Assembly: GCA_949987565.1 (NCBI GenBank)
Contig: OX465107.1
Coordinates: 18,766,607 to 18,830,606, forward strand
Reading direction: 5' to 3'
Source of the DNA: Luidia sarsii
Lineage: Eukaryota > Echinodermata > Asteroidea > Paxillosida > Luidiidae
DNA: 64,000 nt
Shown: positions 36,700 to 48,859 of the stretch, piece after piece
Layout: each line of letters opens with the position of its first letter
Position numbering within the stretch: the first letter of the stretch is position 1
Notes under the pieces: generated by a model
Databases searched by the model: none
What the model was told of the DNA's origin: nothing
Seen by the model: the letters and a program-made list of their open reading frames with translations, nothing else
Program-made: the position numbers and the translations under genes

Positions 36700-37060
36700 G
36701 ACGAGGCTTTGGGTTGGGCGTGCGTACTTGGATGAGGATTTGCTGCTGTATGAATCAGCGGTCACTCCGGTCAGGTTCGGGCGGTCTGTTCTTCACACGC
36801 GAACCTTGTTCTGGCGCTCGAACCACACACGAACACGACCCAAGAACGCTGCAACTCGGAACAGGATCGCACACCACCTCCGAGAACGAGCACGCCCGAA
36901 CTCGAACCAGCATGAAGAAGTACCGGGGGTATTGGTTCTGCTGCTCATGCGAGGAGCATCGCATGATGGGACCATTGTCTGCGGTTCTCGGGCTCCATGA
37001 ATGTACTTTCTCCTCAGCCCTCACTAGCCTGTCCAGCATGGCGGGTCTTAGTTCCTAAGC
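36700..37060. promoter_or_regulatory. CpG-dense block in intron 2
   Basis: CG dinucleotides are frequent (for example 36805-36905), with repeated CGAAC/GAACACGA words. It could be an internal regulatory element or a GC-rich repeat. Overlapping frames of 94-121 codons on both strands have no recognisable similarity. Confidence 0.2.
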
Positions 37061-38689
37061 ATCGTCCAGACCCGCGTCTCTCTTCCTCCTGTCCACATGG
37101 GTGATTCTATGTTAGTCATCTCTTTGGTGGCGGAAGTGTGGATCTGAGAAGAATAAAAAAGAGCTCTTTTCAGAGCCGTATCCCAACAGGGGTGACTTAC
37201 TGTACATGGCGTCACCGGAGACTGTTCACATCATACCTCCATCATTCAAATCTTTTCTTGATGATTCTACACCGTCTGCACCTTCTCGAGGTGAACAGAA
37301 TTTCCCTTCTGCTCTTCACAACCCGACTCCTACCACCCGCAAATTGAAATCCTTTCGGGGGAAATGGATATCCTCTCAAATAGTAGGAGCCCAGTCGGCT
37401 AAAAAAAGAAGAAGTGGGGGTTGGGTGGGTGGTTGGCTGCGTGCCCGTCCAGCGATAGAAATGATTTTGTAGCAAGTAAGTACGGTAAGGATCTGATGTT
37501 GGACTTTGCCCTTTGGGATCTCCATAATGAAGTGTCTAATGGATGGACAATGCCTTCATGAGGCTTGTATGGTGTGCATATAGGAAGCTCTCACGGAGAG
37601 GAGCTCAACCTGTTGTATACCCATGTATGTGAACATACATGTGGTTTGAATGTCTACCCATGCACATGTATGTGTTCTTCCATATGCAGTGCACTGTATG
37701 CCTGTACCACTGCGCACAGAAAAGGTTTTATGCAACATGCACGTGCTGTGTTTCATGTATCTGGTTCAGCTGGCCAACATATTGAATTATTCAGAAGCCT
37801 GTGCATTTCAAACGCCCGTGGATGTTCAGTGCACATGTGCGCTGTGGCAGTCAGTCAGTGTGTCATCAGAGCCCTACATTCTGCACGGCCAGGGTAGAAC
37901 AGTGCAGGTGGCAAACACCTGCACTGCTAAATGAATTTGGGTTTCATTTCATTTTACCCCCCCTACCCTTTCTTATCATTCAGAGAAACCGTTTGTCTTC
38001 ACTCAGGTACATGTACATGTACATTGTTGGCCGAACATTTTCATTAAGCAGACTCCCTCCTTCAATCCCCCCTCCCCCGTTACATTATATTGCCCGGCAG
38101 TTGGTATTTTTATATTTTAATTTTTTTTTTAGGCAAGGCGGCAAAGATGAAAGTGATGACTGTGGGAATGGTTCCATTTTTTATCTATCACACCTGAGAC
38201 AAGCTGGGCAAATACCGGGGGGCACTACAAAGGACTCAAGGCTCCACTCCCATTGCAACTTTTGGGGGTAATATTTGAGCAGTTCCGTGTGGACAGTCCA
38301 GTGCTTTTCTTTCAATCGATTTGATTCCAAGCCCAGCCACTACCTCAGCTTGACTTGAGTTGATTCAGGAATCCGCTATTTAGCCTCTTATTGCGGATCA
38401 AAATAGCTCATATATACCCATTGTTTACCCAGATGTGTATTTCATGTTCACTAAAAAAAAACCCACCCACATACGAAATACATACAGCGAGTACCAACGC
38501 TGCCAGCTATACATTGCCATTCCTAGTCCTTAACATCTAACTGTCATACTTGTGTACATTTTCCTTGCTCCAAAATGACTACCGGCTTGCTGGGTGTTCT
38601 TTTTTAAATTCAACGGCTTCGCAATGACAATAAATGGTTGTGGAAGGTTTGTGGTGAAGGTTTCTGGTGTCACCGCAAACCTTCCACTT
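37061..38689. other. Unassigned interval
   Basis: Contains an 88-codon + frame at 37206-37472 with Ser/Pro-rich sequence and a basic KKRR, unrecognised. A family D end (GGTGTCACCGCAAACCTTCC) lies at about 38667-38686, next to the family C-like element. Confidence 0.45.
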
Positions 38690-39175
38690 AGTAGGTGCGT
38701 ACTCACTACAACGAAACAGCACGACGCATTTTTTGTGATTTTTAAATCGCAATTCAAAAAACGATTTTATTTCTTGTGTGGACACAAAAGCTCGATACAA
38801 ATCGCAATCCAAATCGCAGTTCTTCTTGCGATTTTTTGGAAACAGCGCGATTATTGTGTGAAAGTTATCGAAAAGAGAAAATCGAAAAGTTACATCCCAC
38901 AATTCAATGCATGTAGATAAACATTCGCCACAGTGCGATAATCTGATTATTGACGCATGATTGCGTGCGATAAGCACATAGCCAGCTCATACGCACGTTG
39001 CATAGGCGCCGTTCGTGGCACAATATAGCTTCCTGTGGGACACTCTTGGGTCACTTTTCAGGTATGCACACGTCTGACTGAAAACAAACGTTTTTTGAAT
39101 CGCAATTCACTTTTAATTTTTTTTTTAGTGTGTTGGTGCAAAAAAGCAAAAAAAACAAAAAAAAAATGTCGTGGG
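38690..39175. mobile_element. Decayed family C element
   Basis: Repeated AAATCGCAATTCAAAAAACG, AATCGCAATCCAAATCGCAG and TTGAATCGCAATTCACTTTT words match the interior of 8892-9367. CTTGGGTCACTTTTCAGGTATG (about 39047-39068) is shared, inverted, with 51717-51745. Termini are degraded. Confidence 0.65.
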
Positions 39176-39179
39176 AATT

Positions 39180-39330
39180 CACCTAGTATTTCCACCATGC
39201 AAACCTTCAAGTCTCATCTGAAAATGGCTTTATTCTGTGCACAGTATATCGTCGGGTGCCCTGCAAAAGGGCATGAGTGCGTTCAGACACCAACATCACC
39301 TTACGCCCTTCTGCGGGGAACAAATTCTGT
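39180..39330 (+). mobile_element. LINE ORF2 C-terminal fragment
   Basis: STMQTFKSHLKMALF (39194-39238) resembles the FKxxLKTHLF end of L2/CR1-type ORF2 proteins. It is followed by GGGTGCCCTGCAAAAGGGC, which recurs in variant form at 30418-30440 and, inverted, at 39626-39655. Only the tail is preserved. Confidence 0.45.
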
Positions 39331-39979
39331 CTGGCTTTTTGATGGCTTTTTACAATTAGTTCTTATGTCATCAATTTCAGTTTCAATTTCAATTCAAACT
39401 CAAACATTTATTTCCATGCTTCATGGGACAATCTGAACATATACATGCATAAGCCTTAACAAGCGGAAAGATAAATTCACAAACATTAGAATGAATTAAT
39501 TGCACAAAAGATAAAGTGAAAATAAGCAGGAAGGCATCATTGGGAAGCCAAGAGGATTGAAGCGCATACAAAATGGAAACTAATGAGTATTAAATTTTTT
39601 TCAAGACCTTAGTGACCTTCTTTTGCCCTTTTGCCAAGGCACCCGGCGATATGCACGTTAAAAAAAAACCCATTACAAGTACTGTACATGTATCGCGCAC
39701 GGAACCTCTGCTACAGCCTGTGGATTGTATTATGAAAATGCTGATGCACCCAGCACCCTATCAGTAATTACTGTACGTGCACTTGGTAACAACTTGATCA
39801 AATTACCGTACACCGCTGAAAAGGTCATTACATGTTAAAGGTACCGTTACTTGTAGATTGGTGTTCACCCTTTGTGGGAGCTGCTTTATTACGCATCATC
39901 AAGAATAGCGAGTTGCAGTGAATAATGCCTTAATCCTTTTTACCGGTATATCCTTTTTACATATTTATGGAGTGTGTTT

Positions 39980-40350
39980 AAAGGCCAAATACCATCTTGG
40001 GAAGATCGGGAAACATCGATGTCCACAGATTTCCTTCTAGTTTACACAGTTTGTAGATGGTCATGATAGAATCCTGATGTTAAAATCTTGCGTTTTTGGA
40101 TGCTGTACTTTTCGAGAAATCTCACTCAAGCATCAATAAATAGTTTATTACTCGCGAGTAATAAACTATTTCTTACACTACAGAATGGTGCAAAAACTGT
40201 GACTTTTGTTTTCATTTTTCTATTTTCTCAGATTACCATTTCAGCTAAAACCTTTGCAGTAATTGAATTGCTTTTTTTTGGAATGTTTAATGGTTGAACA
40301 CACAAACTGTGGCAATTTTTGGACCTTTACCACTGTTGTATAGGGCCTTT
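39980..40350 (+). mobile_element. TTAA-flanked MITE, subfamily B, copy 3
   Basis: It starts AAAGGCCAAATACCATCTTG and ends CCACTGTTGTATAGGGCCTTT. TTAA is present at both boundaries. A short inverted ACTCGCGAGT marks the middle. Confidence 0.88.
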
Positions 40351-41030
40351 AAAGTTTGCGCCGGATGTGGCATGTTTGCAGTCGAGTCCACGAAGAGTCC
40401 TCACTAATGAAGTCCTTCATCATTCCAGGCCTTGATCCGCAGGAATTTTAGTCGCACGTCCAACTAGACTGTGTCTGAATGAAGGAATGAATTGCCTACA
40501 GCTAGGGGGTTAAAAAACCCAAAGATGTGAATAAGGATTGTCTGTAGCCATTGCAGGGATGCAAGTCTTCCTGGATTTCCAGAAATGGCGTGATTTTGAA
40601 TTCGATTTGATTTTGTTTTTTTATGTCAAACAGGTATCTCAAACTGGTATCTGTCCATCTGCGTATCTGTTCAAACCCTAAAAATTGAAGGGCGCCTGCA
40701 CCCCTGCCGTGAAAGCGCTTCACTCGCAGTCGCACAATTTATATGTCGTCAGTGATTTTCAGAAAATGACTTTGTCGGTCACTTGCATCCCTGCCATTGC
40801 CTAATGGCTTCCATAGCTTTGTGTGTAAACGTAAGCTGTAAGCCCCTTTGATAATACATACGTAGCCCTCCATCCAACAGAACCTGATGTCTACTTTCTG
40901 GTTGTACTATGTCACTGTGGCATCTGTTCTTGTCTCTACTACTGGCAGACCGTACATGTGCAGATGTCCATGTCTGCTCATTCCTGGAAAGGCCCGTTGC
41001 TGGATAGGACAGAGTAGGAAGGAGTGAGCT

Positions 41031-41065
<35 letters not shown>

Positions 41066-41940
41066 GCTAAGGGCTCAAGCCGTTGCGAAGAATCCGGACA
41101 AAAAAAAAGAAGAGAAAAAAAGCACACCCCGAAAAGTACCCTGGGAAGAAGGTGCCTGCACCCTGCAGTGCCACAAAGCGCACTGCAGTTTAACGCCAGC
41201 GCATCTATTTGAGAATCCAGTGCACGTTCATGCAGCGCTGTTCTCTGTTGCAGGCACTTGGCCATGCCAGGAGGTTCTATTCCTGCAGGGGGTTGCCTAA
41301 ATGCAGACTGCAGACCCCCCCTAGCTCGCTGGATATGCCGGCTTGTCAGCTCGCCGTTTCCCCCCGTGCGAGGGCCTCACCCTGGCACCCAGTTTATGGA
41401 GGGTGCGACGAGGGGGAGGAGGGGGGGGAGGGTGGCCACAGGGGGCCAGATTTTGAACCCTGATGAGCAGCTCTCCAATTTACGTCGGCGTCCTCTCACA
41501 AATCAATACCCTCTGTGCCGAATGCTTCTTTTTAACTGAAATGCAGTTGAATTGCTGATGTTATAGTGGAGGACACACACACACTCACACTCAAAAATAA
41601 GAAAACCTCTGAAACAAGCCTACCGGTAGTTGGTGAGAATTGAGGATGGGATGAGGATTAAAAAAAGGGTGAAGCGGGGACGGGTAAATGATGAGTTGAC
41701 GCTGTAATGGGCTGTGCATGCTGCTATGGGCATCTCCGTGGCTTCTCCTTTGCCATAGACAGTGCACACCTGTGTCTATTATACGCGGAATTGCTAAATT
41801 GCATAAAATTACCGGCGCAGTGAGGGAGTGGAGGACACGTACTGCAGGGACCTATGCTGCCACGGTCCCGTGCGTATGCACGTGTGGGCTGCTTTCACCA
41901 TGGTCACTGTCTACCAGTATAATCACTCCGGGATCCTATT
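40351..41940. other. Unassigned interval
   Basis: It contains a short (GA)n run at 41032-41062, A runs at 41099-41120 and a GGGGGAGGAGGG stretch at 41410-41430. No gene is supported. Confidence 0.5.
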
Positions 41941-42470
41941 TACATGTACATGTAGGCTGCTAGGATCACAAGGCCACCCATTACAAACGGGGGATGGAAA
42001 GCCGCCCCCATACTCATTGAGACGTGCACCCTTGGCTGTGCTTCCACCAGAAAAAGTGAGCACTGAATGGAAAAATGTCATGTCTGTGTTTGTCATAGGA
42101 CTAGTACAATGCGCAGGTGCTCGTGTTTTAACATGTACATGTAAATATGTATGTAAATGTGTACAGTAGCAAGTGTGCAATACCACATGTACGTACATGT
42201 ACAATTGTACATGTACAATTGTACATGTACATGTACATGTACATTCCCAGGCAAATGCACACATGCTACGGTACCATGTGCATGTTCATTTTGATCAAAA
42301 TGAACATGATACATGTATACAGTACATGTCCATATAGGCATTTATGTACAGTACATGTACATGCACATCCATGTCAGGATTTATGTACATGTACATGTAC
42401 ATGCACATATCCAATGAGCATTTATGTACATGTACATGAACATGCACATGTACAACACATAGTGTACACG
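41939..42470. repeat. GTACAT/TACATGTA cluster
   Basis: Dense from 42170 to 42460, including GTACATGTACAATTGTACAT and repeats of ATTTATGTACATGTACATG. Frames here (Cys/His/Thr/Met/Tyr) are artefacts. Confidence 0.88.
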
Positions 42471-42479
42471 GTTGATCAT

Positions 42480-43205
42480 CTCTGACTTCTGCACCAGGCC
42501 TGTCACTAGCGCCTGTGATCTTGGAAACACTATCAGTATCACGTCAAAGCTTCGAATGCAAAACCAGGTCAACAACATATGTCGCTTTTCTTATTTAGTT
42601 CTCCACAAGATATGACAAATTAGAAAATTCCTTGACCAACAGATAATGGAAAAGCTTGTCCATGCTTTTATCTCTTGTCGCCTCAATTTCTTCAAAAGTC
42701 TACGGCACTATTCCTGATTGTCGAACCTCAAAACTTTAGAGCATTCAGAATTCCACTGTCAGACATGTCAGACGTGTGGCACATTTATCATCTACGGTAG
42801 GCAGCGTACAGTGTATCAGGCATATAACTCCTGTTCATCTCACTCTTGACTGGCTCCCTGTCAACGAGTGAACCGCAAATGCATCCATGGCCCAGCAACC
42901 ATCACATCTCTTGTGAACTTCCAAGTACCGTATACCAGCCACAACCTAGCCTCCGTTCCAGCTGAACATTGCTGCTTAGTACACCGGTCACTCGCACTGA
43001 GACTTATGGACACTGTTTCTTCATGCGTGCATCGCCGTCTCTTTGGAACTCTCTCTCGCACCACATCAGAACTGTCAATAACAAAACTGAATTTAAAACT
43101 CGAATTCGTTACATTAATTGCTTTTAATCGCTGTTTCCTGTGACGTGCATCGAGAACTTGGTGTGATGCGCTAAATTATAAGTGTTATTTTTATTATTTT
43201 TTTAT
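42480..43205 (+). pseudogene. Non-LTR retrotransposon (L2/CR1-type) ORF2 3' relic
   Basis: Conserved C-terminal pieces of a LINE reverse-transcriptase protein appear in order but in all three + frames. They are LVHAFISCRLNFF (from 42655), HITPVHLTLDWLPVNE (42821-42868) and LWNSLSHHIRTVNNKTEF (43041-43094). They correspond to the family motifs LVHAFISSRLDYCN, HITPVLxxLHWLPV and LWNSLPxxIRxxxSxxxF. Stops and frameshifts separate them, so the copy is dead. It is 5'-truncated: no endonuclease or RT catalytic region is seen. The end GATGCGCTAAATTATAAGTG, followed by an ATT-rich tail to about 43218, is a typical LINE 3' UTR. Confidence 0.85.
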
Positions 43206-43311
43206 TATTATTTTTTTACAGTATATGTGGGCAGCCATGTACTGTAAAGTGCACTACGCACGTACATACTGATATTCATTTGCCGATATTTAATTGATGT
43301 GTTATGCACTA

Positions 43312-43455
43312 AATTACACTTCCCAAAATTTAGTGGGCCTGACGTTTCGATCCTAGCAGGACCTTTCTCAAAGGCAGAGAAACGAAACATCAGGCCCACT
43401 AAATTTTGAGATTTGTGTTTTGGTAATTTAGTCAGTAAGCAGTTTGCAACATTTT
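43312..43455 (-). mobile_element. Foldback family K copy
   Basis: AATTTAGTGGGCCTGACGTT and TCGATCCTAGCAGGACCTTT are followed by CTCAAAGGCAGAGAAACG. The other half runs CAGGCCCACTAAATTTTGAG to AGTCAGTAAGCAGTTTGCAAC. The AAATTTAGTGGGCCTGA and TCAGGCCCACTAAATTT words are inverted arms around the core. Confidence 0.85.
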
Positions 43456-43884
43456 TGTATATCAAATTACACTTCCATGAAAAATCAAATGTTTTACACA
43501 ACGGCCTGAGCATGTACACGGCCATTACCTGCATCAGTAAAGCATTTTATATCACAAGATGATTGCGCGCCAATGATTGCTGCATCAAACCATACTAATC
43601 TCACAAGCCTTTCCCGAAAATGAATGTAGAAAGTTTAAAGGAGATTGTTTTAAGCACACACACAATGGTGGTCCTACGGATATCACCCACGCAAAGCAAG
43701 TGAATATAAATGTTTAGAATGCAATTGACATCCAGGAATTAAAGCACATGTACTGGTACCAGTAAAAAATGTGGATTCTATCATGAAACCCACCCACATG
43801 TACAGTTATACCTGCATAGAGACAGAGGGATGCTTTTTTAGATGCCAACTTAAAGTCTGCAATACACCTGTAATTTCTGTCCAT

Positions 43885-44258
43885 AAAGCCCCTACACAAC
43901 ATTGATAAGATTGAAAAACAGAAATGTTCACAGATATATATATGAAACTTACACAGTTTGAAGATGGTAATAGAAGAAACCTCTCACTGAAATATTTCTG
44001 CCTAAAATGTTATATTTTGGGAGAAATGAGTAAAAGAAATAGTTTACGTCTCACCGAGATCTAATCTATTTTTCGGAACAGTACAACGTTGAATGCTGCA
44101 TTTTCACGAAACAAATGAAGCGGTTTTCACAATTTTTTTGAGACTCGGTTGGCGGATTGGGCTGAAATTTTCACTGGTGTGCTATTTCATGTATATGTTG
44201 GATCAGACAACGTATGGATGCTATTCTTTGACCTCGACCAATGTTGTATAGGGGCTTT
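43885..44258 (+). mobile_element. TTAA-flanked MITE, subfamily A, copy 3
   Basis: The ends are AAAGCCCCTACACAACATTG and CAATGTTGTATAGGGGCTTT. TTAA is intact on the right and ATAA on the left. The length of 374 bp equals copy 1. Confidence 0.9.
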
Positions 44259-44915
44259 AAAAAAAATATCACTTGGAAATGTCTGCTGGATATGTACAGT
44301 TTGGGGTATGTCGGTGTCGGAATCAATCATTTCATTTGAACCAAGCAAGCTCTTAACTGATTAGTGAACAAGCATTGGACCATGAACAGCCTCTTGTGTA
44401 CAAATTCCATTGGTGTTACCACATTCCCTGCATTGTCTCGATATGTATTCTACCGGTTTTTGCTGTTCATAGCTTTTCATACAGAGCAGACTTTCATTCA
44501 GATCTCTGTGTGACCTTAAGACAATAAGAAGACTTTTTGGAGCCAGTCTGTTTTTCGCATCAATGAATGGAACATTTGGCTAATATCTCTTTACATGTAT
44601 GCCATATCTCCATCATTTCCATCATGGATGTTATTTTGTACGATTTGTAAAGATTTTATATTTGTGGTTTTCTATTGGTGCGTTGTCAGCCTTAGTCGGT
44701 GTACGTGTATGGACTATTGTATAGGTAGCTGGAACCTTTGATAGTGGGTACCTGGGAATACATTACATAGCCTGGCATGTCTCATGTGGAAAGTTGATTC
44801 TTTCATGAAGCTAAGTTAAAGACTCAGTACTTCTCACCAATATGCTGCTTGTGGACATTGAATTCAGATGGATGGGAGGGCAGGACAGGAAAGGATAACT
44901 TAGAGTCCCTATATA
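44259..44915. other. Unassigned interval
   Basis: AT-rich sequence with no recognised gene or repeat family. Confidence 0.55.
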
Positions 44916-45110
44916 CAGACCGACAACTTAAGATTTGGACACCATTTTGTTTCCATTGTTAGGTACAGCGTGGGGTTCGCAATACAACATAAATGTTGTC
45001 TGAAACAATTATTTCACTAAAGTAGATCCCCTGTCGGTGACAACTCAGTGGGCATGTTGCGAACCAAACAATAGAAACAAAATGGTGTCCAAATCTTTGT
45101 TGTCGGTCTG
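44916..45110. mobile_element. TA-flanked foldback MITE (Tc1/mariner-like target)
   Basis: TA|CAGACCGACAACTTAAGATT at the left and AATCTTTGTTGTCGGTCTG|TA at the right are inverted repeats. Pairing continues through TTGGACACCATTTTGTTTC and GGTTCGCAA for more than 50 bp. The TA duplication and CAG terminus fit the Tc1/mariner-type target preference. It is non-coding. Confidence 0.85.
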
Positions 45111-46320
45111 TACCTGTATGTATGGACTCAAGGGTAACTGTGATCCAACCGTGCAACTGCCCGCAATTTTTATGAGGTTTTGCAATTTGCACTTTTGCAG
45201 TGCCTAACATTTTCCCCAGTGGGGTGTCTACTGAACAGGTTTGAACTGTCACGTTGAATGAATGAGGCGTTGCTTGGAAGCGCTGACCAAGTTTAACTCT
45301 CTTGAAGTTTATAGCAGGCTAAGTAAGGGGAATGCAAGGGTTGCATTCAGCGAAGATGATTTGCCTTGACCGGACTAGAGGGCCACAGAGTGAGTGACCA
45401 TCTGCACACAGCCTGTCAGCAAAGTGGACAGTTTTCAAATTGGTCTCGACGGTAGAATTTGTCTGTTTTTTAAATTTCTTCTATAAGTGTAAGGAAGCAG
45501 GCGAAGAGGTTAGTTTTCGCTTGCCGCTGCGAAAGTCCCCCAGTGGCAATGATTGATGGCAAAGTACCACCGATGGTGATGTAATTTGGTCCGAATGAAG
45601 TGGGACTACAACCTAGTTAGTCCAGAAAGCTTCCCGAGCCGATCTGAGCTAACCAGATTTGACGGCTCAGGGCGGAAGGACTGATCGCTTTCCCTTTTCT
45701 TTCTTTTATTGTGGGACAATTTGCTATGAGTGAGCACATTACTCTTGGCCGTGAATGCGCATGGGCAGCGTGTAATGTGCGCTGTATACAGTGTGCAGCC
45801 ATTGGCAGCCTTGGGAACAAAATATGAAGCCCTTGATACATACATGCAGCTTATGTGCCACAAGTCATAGGCCTATTAGGGATGTGTCACCTTTGTGGCC
45901 CAGAAATGGCATGTAATAGTCCACATCATTCTCCATGGGCATGCACTGTGCATGAGGCCAAACCCTTCCCATGCATTGCGTGCACCATGTACTGTACATG
46001 TTCATGTACATTGCGTGCACACAGTAGCAAGTTGTAGCAGTGCCGGGTGTGTGAAGTACATGGGAGTCGGTGCATAATTAAATGCATCTCACATTCTCAC
46101 TTGATCCTTTGATATTTGGGGCGTTGCACACACTCACACATACTGCCTGATATAGTACATGTACGTGCACATGCAATACATGGCTGTGTGTACCGGTACA
46201 TGTAGTGTCATGTACCTCTCGGTGTCATGCTTTGGCTATTGCCCACACCTTCCTCACCTCCCTCTAAAGCTATCGAGGCAAAGATATCTGTAGGATTCTA
46301 TGTGGTGATGGGCTTGCCGC
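45111..46320. other. Unassigned interval
   Basis: Ordinary mixed-composition sequence, with GTACAT motifs towards the right end. No gene is recognised. Confidence 0.5.
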
Positions 46321-46324
46321 CCCT

Positions 46325-47017
46325 TTCCTATCCACTTCCCTGTCTGTCTGCCTGCCTCCCTGCCTGTCTCCCTGCCTGTCTCCCTGCCTCCCTCCCTGCC
46401 TCCCTCCCTGCCTCCCTGCCTGCCTCCCTGCCTCCCTGCATCCCTGCCTCCCTCCCTCCCCGCCTCTCTGCCACCCCCTCCCTCCTTCCCTCCCTGCCTC
46501 CATGGCTCCCGAGTACCTCCCTCCCTCCTTCCCTCCCTCCCTCCCTCCATCCCTCCCTGCCTCCCTGCCTCCCTGCCTCCCTGCCTCCCTGCCTCCCTGC
46601 CTCCCTGCCTCCCTGCCTCCCTGCCTCCCTGCCTCCCTGCCTATCTGCCTCCCTGCCTCCCTGCCCCCCTGCCTCCCTGCCTCCCTGCCTCCCTGCCTCC
46701 ATCCCTCCATCCCTCCCTGCCTCCCTGCCTCCCTGCCTCCCTGCCTCCCTGCCTCCCTGCCTCCCTGCCTCCCTGCCTCCCTGCCTCCCTGCCCCCCTGC
46801 CTCCCTCCCTCCCTGCCTCCCTGCCTCCCTGCCTGCCTCCTTGGCTGCCTGCCTTGCTGCCTCCCTATCTGCCTCCCTCCTTCCCTCCTTCCCTGCCTCC
46901 CTCCCCGCCTGCCTCCCTGCCTGCCTGCCTGCCTCCCTCCTTCCCTCCCTGCCTCCTTGGCTCCCGAGTACCTCCCTCCCTGCTTCCCTGCTTGCCTGCT
47001 TGCCTCCCTCCCTTCTT

Positions 47018-47054
<37 letters not shown>

Positions 47055-48198
47055 CCTCCCTGCCTGCCTGCCTTCCTGCCTCCTTCCCTCCCTGCCTCCC
47101 TGCCTCCCTCCCTGCCTCCCTGCCTCCCTGCCTTCCTGCCTGCCTGCCTGCCTGCCTCCCTGCCTCCCTGCCTCCCTGCCTATCTGCCTCCCTGCCTGCC
47201 TCCTTGGCTGCCTGCCTTGCTGCCTCCCTATCTGCCTCCCTCCTTCCCTCCTTCCCTGCCTCCCTCCCCGCCTGCCTCCCTGCCTCCCTCCCTGCCTCCC
47301 TACCTGCCTGCCTGCCTGCCTCCCTGCCTGCCTGCCTGCCTGCCTCCTTCCCTCCCTGCCTCCATGGCTCCCGAGTACCTCCCTCCCTGCTTCCCTGCTT
47401 GCCTGCCTCCCTGCCTGCCTCCCTGCCTGCCTCCCTCCCTGCCTGCCTGCCTTCCTGCCTCCTTCCCTCCCTGCCTCCCTGCCTCCCTGCCTCCCTCCCT
47501 GCCTCCCTGCCTCCCTGCCTTCCTGCCTGCCTGCCTCCCTGCCTCCCTGCCTCCCTGCCTCCCTGCCTATCTGCCTCCCTGCCTGCCTCCTTGGCTGCCT
47601 GCCTTGCTGCCTCCCTATCTGCCTCCCTCCTTCCCTCCTTCCCTGCCTCCCTCCCCGCCTGCCTCCCTGCCTCCCTCCCTGCCTCCCTACCTGCCTGCCT
47701 GCCTGCCTCCCTGCCTGCCTGCCTGCCTGCCTCCTTCCCTCCCTGCCTCCATGGCTCCCGAGTACCTCCCTCCCTGCTTCCCTGCTTGCCTGCCTCCCTG
47801 CCTGCCTCCCTGCCTGCCTCCCTCCCTGCCTGCCTGCCTTCCTGCCTCCTTCCCTCCCTGCCTCCCTGCCTCCCTGCCTCCCTCCCTGCCTCCCTGCCTC
47901 CCTGCCTTCCTGCCTGCCTGCCTCCCTGCCTCCCTGCCTCCCTGCCTCCCTGCCTATCTGCCTCCCTGCCTGCCTCCTTGGCTGCCTGCCTTGCTGCCTC
48001 CCTATCTGCCTCCCTCCTTCCCTCCTTCCCTGCCTCCCTCCCCGCCTGCCTCCCTGCCTCCCTCCCTGCCTCCCTACCTGCCTGCCTGCCTGCCTCCCTG
48101 CCTGCCTGCCTGCCTCCCTCCTTCCCTCCCTGCCTCCATGGCTCCCGAGTACCTCCCTCCCTGCTTCCCTGCTTGCCTGCTTGCCTCCCTCCCTTCTT

Positions 48199-48235
<37 letters not shown>

Positions 48236-48380
48236 CCTCCCTGCCTCTCTGCCTCCCTGCCTCCCTGCCTCCCTCCTTCCCTCCCTGCCTCCTTGGCTCC
48301 CGAGTACCTCCCTCCCTGCTTCCCTGCTTGCCTGCTTGCCTCCCTCCCTTCTTTCCTGCCTGCCTGCCTGCCTGCCTCCC
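46325..48380. repeat. CCTG/CCTC satellite with 387-bp higher-order units
   Basis: About 2.05 kb is built from CCTGCCTC and CCTGCCTG tetramer pairs. A marker, GGCTCCCGAGTACCTCCCTC, occurs at 46504, 46959, 47366, 47753, 48140 and 48295. The spacings 47366-47753 and 47753-48140 are both 387 bp and those units are nearly identical, so they are recent duplications. Because 387 is divisible by 3, frames of 482-786 codons stay open on both strands, but all are Pro/Leu/Ser/Cys or Arg/Gly/Glu/Ala simple sequence. Confidence 0.95.
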
Positions 48381-48858
48381 TTTCTCTGGCCTCCAGACAC
48401 TTTAGAGGAGAGCATAGAGCAGAGGAGTTGTGGGGTTCTCTGCCGCCGAGGGATACACACGGGCAATGCCAGGCCGTCACTAAACCGCATCCGCAAGCCC
48501 CCCCCCCCACCCCTCCACTCCTCCTGCACGGCCCTGGCTGGGCTTGGCTGGGCCTGCCTGCCTCATTTGCATGTAAATTTCTCATGAATTATTTGTGCAC
48601 ACTTGACGCCTCAAGTGTGTGCCTTCTGGGACAGGGTGTGGCCCACCCATCATTCTGCCTCCCTCCTTCCTCCTCCCGCCTCTCCTTCCCTCCATTCCCC
48701 TCAACAAATGAATAAACACACACATGAGTCTCAGAGGCTCATTAACTAATTAGCTAATTAGAAAAGCAAATGAAAATAAGCATGAGATACTCTCTACAGT
48801 TAGATGACACAATATACAATCAACATCAATGCGAGTACAAAATTGTAACAATTAAAAA
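48381..48858. other. Unassigned interval
   Basis: Contains a C run (48499-48509) and CT-rich sequence at 48655-48700. The long satellite frames run on into it without coding evidence. Confidence 0.5.
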
Positions 48859-48859
48859 A

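Noticed and set aside
37206..37472. 88-codon + frame with Ser/Pro and KKRR
   Set aside because: Possible transposon or chance frame; no splice context within the CACNB intron and no homolog recognised.
46227..48715. Open frames of 482, 737, 771 and 786 codons on both strands
   Set aside because: They are simple translations of CCTG/CCTC tetramers; the same tract is open in several frames and both strands, with no domain or start context.
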